This document shows positions 7,001-7,548 of a DNA stretch of 7,548 nucleotides, piece after piece; the first letter of the stretch is position 1; every line of letters begins with the position of its first letter. The notes beneath the pieces were generated by a model. The model searched no databases. It worked only from the letters and a program-made list of their open reading frames with translations, and was not told the origin of the DNA. Source of the DNA: JBGZFC01 sp041846575. GTDB lineage: Bacteria > Bacteroidota > Bacteroidia > Bacteroidales > Dysgonomonadaceae. The stretch spans positions 1-7,548 of the forward strand of contig JBGZFC010000081.1 of the NCBI GenBank assembly GCA_041846575.1, read 5' to 3'. Position numbers and translations under genes: made by a program.

Positions 7001-7548
7001 GTTTGATTGAGCAAAATAAAATGCTTGCTTAAATCTTCTTCGTTGAAAAGGACATAACAATCGGCAGTAATATTCTCATCTCTTCCGGCTCTTCCGGCTT
7101 CTTGTACATAGTTCTCAAGAGAATCGGACAATTCGTAGTGAATTACCATCCCGACATCTTTCTTATCTACTCCCATTCCAAATGCAGATGTTGCAACCAT
7201 AATATCAACATCGCCTCGTATAAATGCATCTTGGTTTTCCGACTTTTCCTGCTTATCCATCTTTCCATGATAAGGCTTTGCAAGGTATCCGTCGTTTGAC
7301 AATCTTTCAGCGATTTGGTAAGCCCTCCGTGTTCTTGAAACATATATAATAGTTGGACATTTTTTTGCATCAAGAAGATTTCGTAATGCATCGTATTTGT
7401 CTTCCTCATTGTCTTTCGGGATTATCTTATAATTAAGATTGGTACGAGAGGCGTTTGAGCAGAAGGTCTCCAATCTTAACGATAGTTTTTCGTAAAAATA
7501 ATCCTTTATATCCTGAATTACATTTTGTTTCGCAGTTGCTGTGAAACA
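4000..7548 (-). CDS. RecQ-UvrD fusion helicase, C-terminal 1182 residues (start outside the window)
   Basis: One open frame runs from the right edge to TAG at 4000-4002. Residues are numbered from the edge. A RecQ-type SF2 motor comes first: FTATA (2-6, motif III), TIIYVSRTR (66-74, motif IV), DIMVATSAFGMGVDK (115-129, motif V) and QEAGRAGRD (149-157, motif VI). Its Walker A and DExH motifs would lie upstream, outside the window. The four-cysteine zinc site of classical RecQ is missing; only one Cys is near. Winged-helix-like segments follow (about 190-250 and 395-430), then a charged helical linker with QIHIVGEYA (559-567). A complete UvrD/PcrA-type SF1 motor follows: AAGPGSGKT (641-649), VTFSRAAATEFKKR (673-686), VIDEAQD (747-753), VGDDDQNIYEFRGA (777-790), ENYRS (811-815), STIHKAKGKEFD (1001-1012) and YVAITRAK (1033-1040). 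A C-terminal domain of about 100 residues (LSHKDIWLDYF, then a Tyr/Lys-rich beta section) matches no family I can name. Both motors should be ATP-driven 3'-5' DNA helicases, so a repair, recombination or defence role is likely but unproven. TTG at 7473 is not the start, because the frame continues into motif III. Confidence 0.9.
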   Translation of the reverse strand, partial: CFTATAKQNVIQDIKDYFYEKLSLRLETFCSNASRTNLNYKIIPKDNEEDKYDALRNLLDAKKCPTIIYVSRTRRAYQIAERLSNDGYLAKPYHGKMDKQEKSENQDAFIRGDVDIMVATSAFGMGVDKKDVGMVIHYELSDSLENYVQEAGRAGRDENITADCYVLFNEEDLSKHFILLNQTKLNIKEIQQIWKAIKDITHFRSSVSHSALEIARKAGWDDNVAEIETRVTTAISALEEAGYLKRGQNMPRIFANSILSKNAQEAIEKIQKSEKFNEKQKQQAVRIIKKLFSSKSRKQATDEAAESRIDYISDHLGIVKEEVINVVNLLREEKILPDTKDLTAFIKRGENKNRSLSIVNSISKIEKFLVSQFEEQEKSFHIKELNEQAERNGCESVSPNKIRTIINFWVIKNWIKRKQHDYSKNHLTIISNYSEAELYDKLEKRHELARFIVDFLYLKSTQNLSPDETKEEQVLVEFSVHQLKDEYEKQNALFKPDIKLADIEDALFYLSRIDAIKIEGGFLVVYNKLTIERLEQDNKKRYKTEDYKKLNQFYENKIQQIHIVGEYAKKMLKDYKEALQFVEDYFQLNYSSFLNKYFKGSRQDEIKKNITPAKFKQLFGELSPSQLSIIKDNDSPYIVVAAGPGSGKTRVLVHKLASLLLMEDVKHEQLLMVTFSRAAATEFKKRLFNLIGNAASFVEIKTFHSYCFDLLGKVGSIEKSEAIISKAVEKIRNNDIEPNRITKTVLVIDEAQDMNCHEFELIKALIEQNEEMRVIAVGDDDQNIYEFRGASSKYLEQFITEQKAKKVELIENYRSKANLVEFTNRFVEKITHRLKETPIVPHSNENGLLKLIKHTGSNLIEPVVNSILSSDLQGTTCVLTHTNFEALQIEGLLLNNGLPAKLIQTNDSFSLFNLLEVRYFIKQLGFSEDKYIISDNRWKNAKRNLWDKYKESTKIDICINLIKDFELSNSKKKYQSDFEVFVKESKLEDFVNATDETIFVSTIHKAKGKEFDNVFLMLDGYNPDNDEKKRQLYVAITRAKQNLTIHLDGNYLDDISGQHIERINDDSEYNQPKLLVTQLSHKDIWLDYFISRQGIIANYKSGDELIPNNDGCYDKNGNCIVKFSNSYKEKIIEYEKMGYKLSESKINYIVYWKKEEQENEILIVLPELKFKKHDAITSGHKT

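Noticed and set aside
7102..7409. Open frames opposite and out of frame with the RecQ motif region (7102-7299 plus, 7167-7409 minus)
   Set aside because: They are shadows of the helicase frame, which carries clear motifs V and VI here.
7471..7473. TTG at 7473 as the helicase start codon
   Set aside because: The frame remains open to the window edge and encodes the RecQ motif III sequence FTATA upstream of it, so the true start is outside the window.

Overview
The window looks like chromosomal DNA from a member of the Bacteroidota, probably Bacteroidales or a relative. It is AT-rich. The genes lack clear Shine-Dalgarno sequences. Boxes of the Bacteroidota -7 type (TAnnTTTG) stand in front of three genes, and the protein sequences read like Bacteroidota versions of their families. 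This placement is inferred from style; no marker gene is present.

Layout. Positions 1-273 are the 5' end of an IS256-family (mutator-type) insertion sequence: the N-terminal 68 codons of a transposase on the minus strand, a promoter-like box and a probable terminal inverted repeat. Positions 274-577 hold no gene but contain a composite degenerate intergenic repeat with inverted arms. A complete galE (UDP-glucose 4-epimerase) follows on the minus strand. A 137-bp divergent promoter region separates it from three plus-strand genes: a SixA-like histidine phosphatase, a cyclophilin-type peptidyl-prolyl isomerase with a lipoprotein signal, and a CobO/BtuR corrinoid adenosyltransferase starting at TTG. 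Their gaps of 31 and 11 bp suggest one transcript, although the three functions are not linked in an obvious pathway.

Positions 3529-3999 are a junction zone. It carries a short minus-strand remnant of an S66 (LD-carboxypeptidase-like) peptidase, an AT-rich spacer, and a GC-richer element of about 127 bp whose ends form imperfect inverted repeats resembling the outer arms of an integron attC site. The rest of the window (4000 to the right edge, minus strand) is one giant open frame: the C-terminal 1182 residues of a helicase that joins a RecQ-type SF2 motor to a UvrD/PcrA-type SF1 motor. Its stop codon and last eight or so residues lie inside the attC-like element.

The left and centre are ordinary core genes next to an IS. 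The right half looks accessory: a gene remnant, a structured repeat, and a two-motor helicase whose 3' end is set into that repeat in the orientation expected of a gene cassette. This is the part most worth following up. No tRNA, rRNA, CRISPR array or convincing intrinsic terminator was seen.
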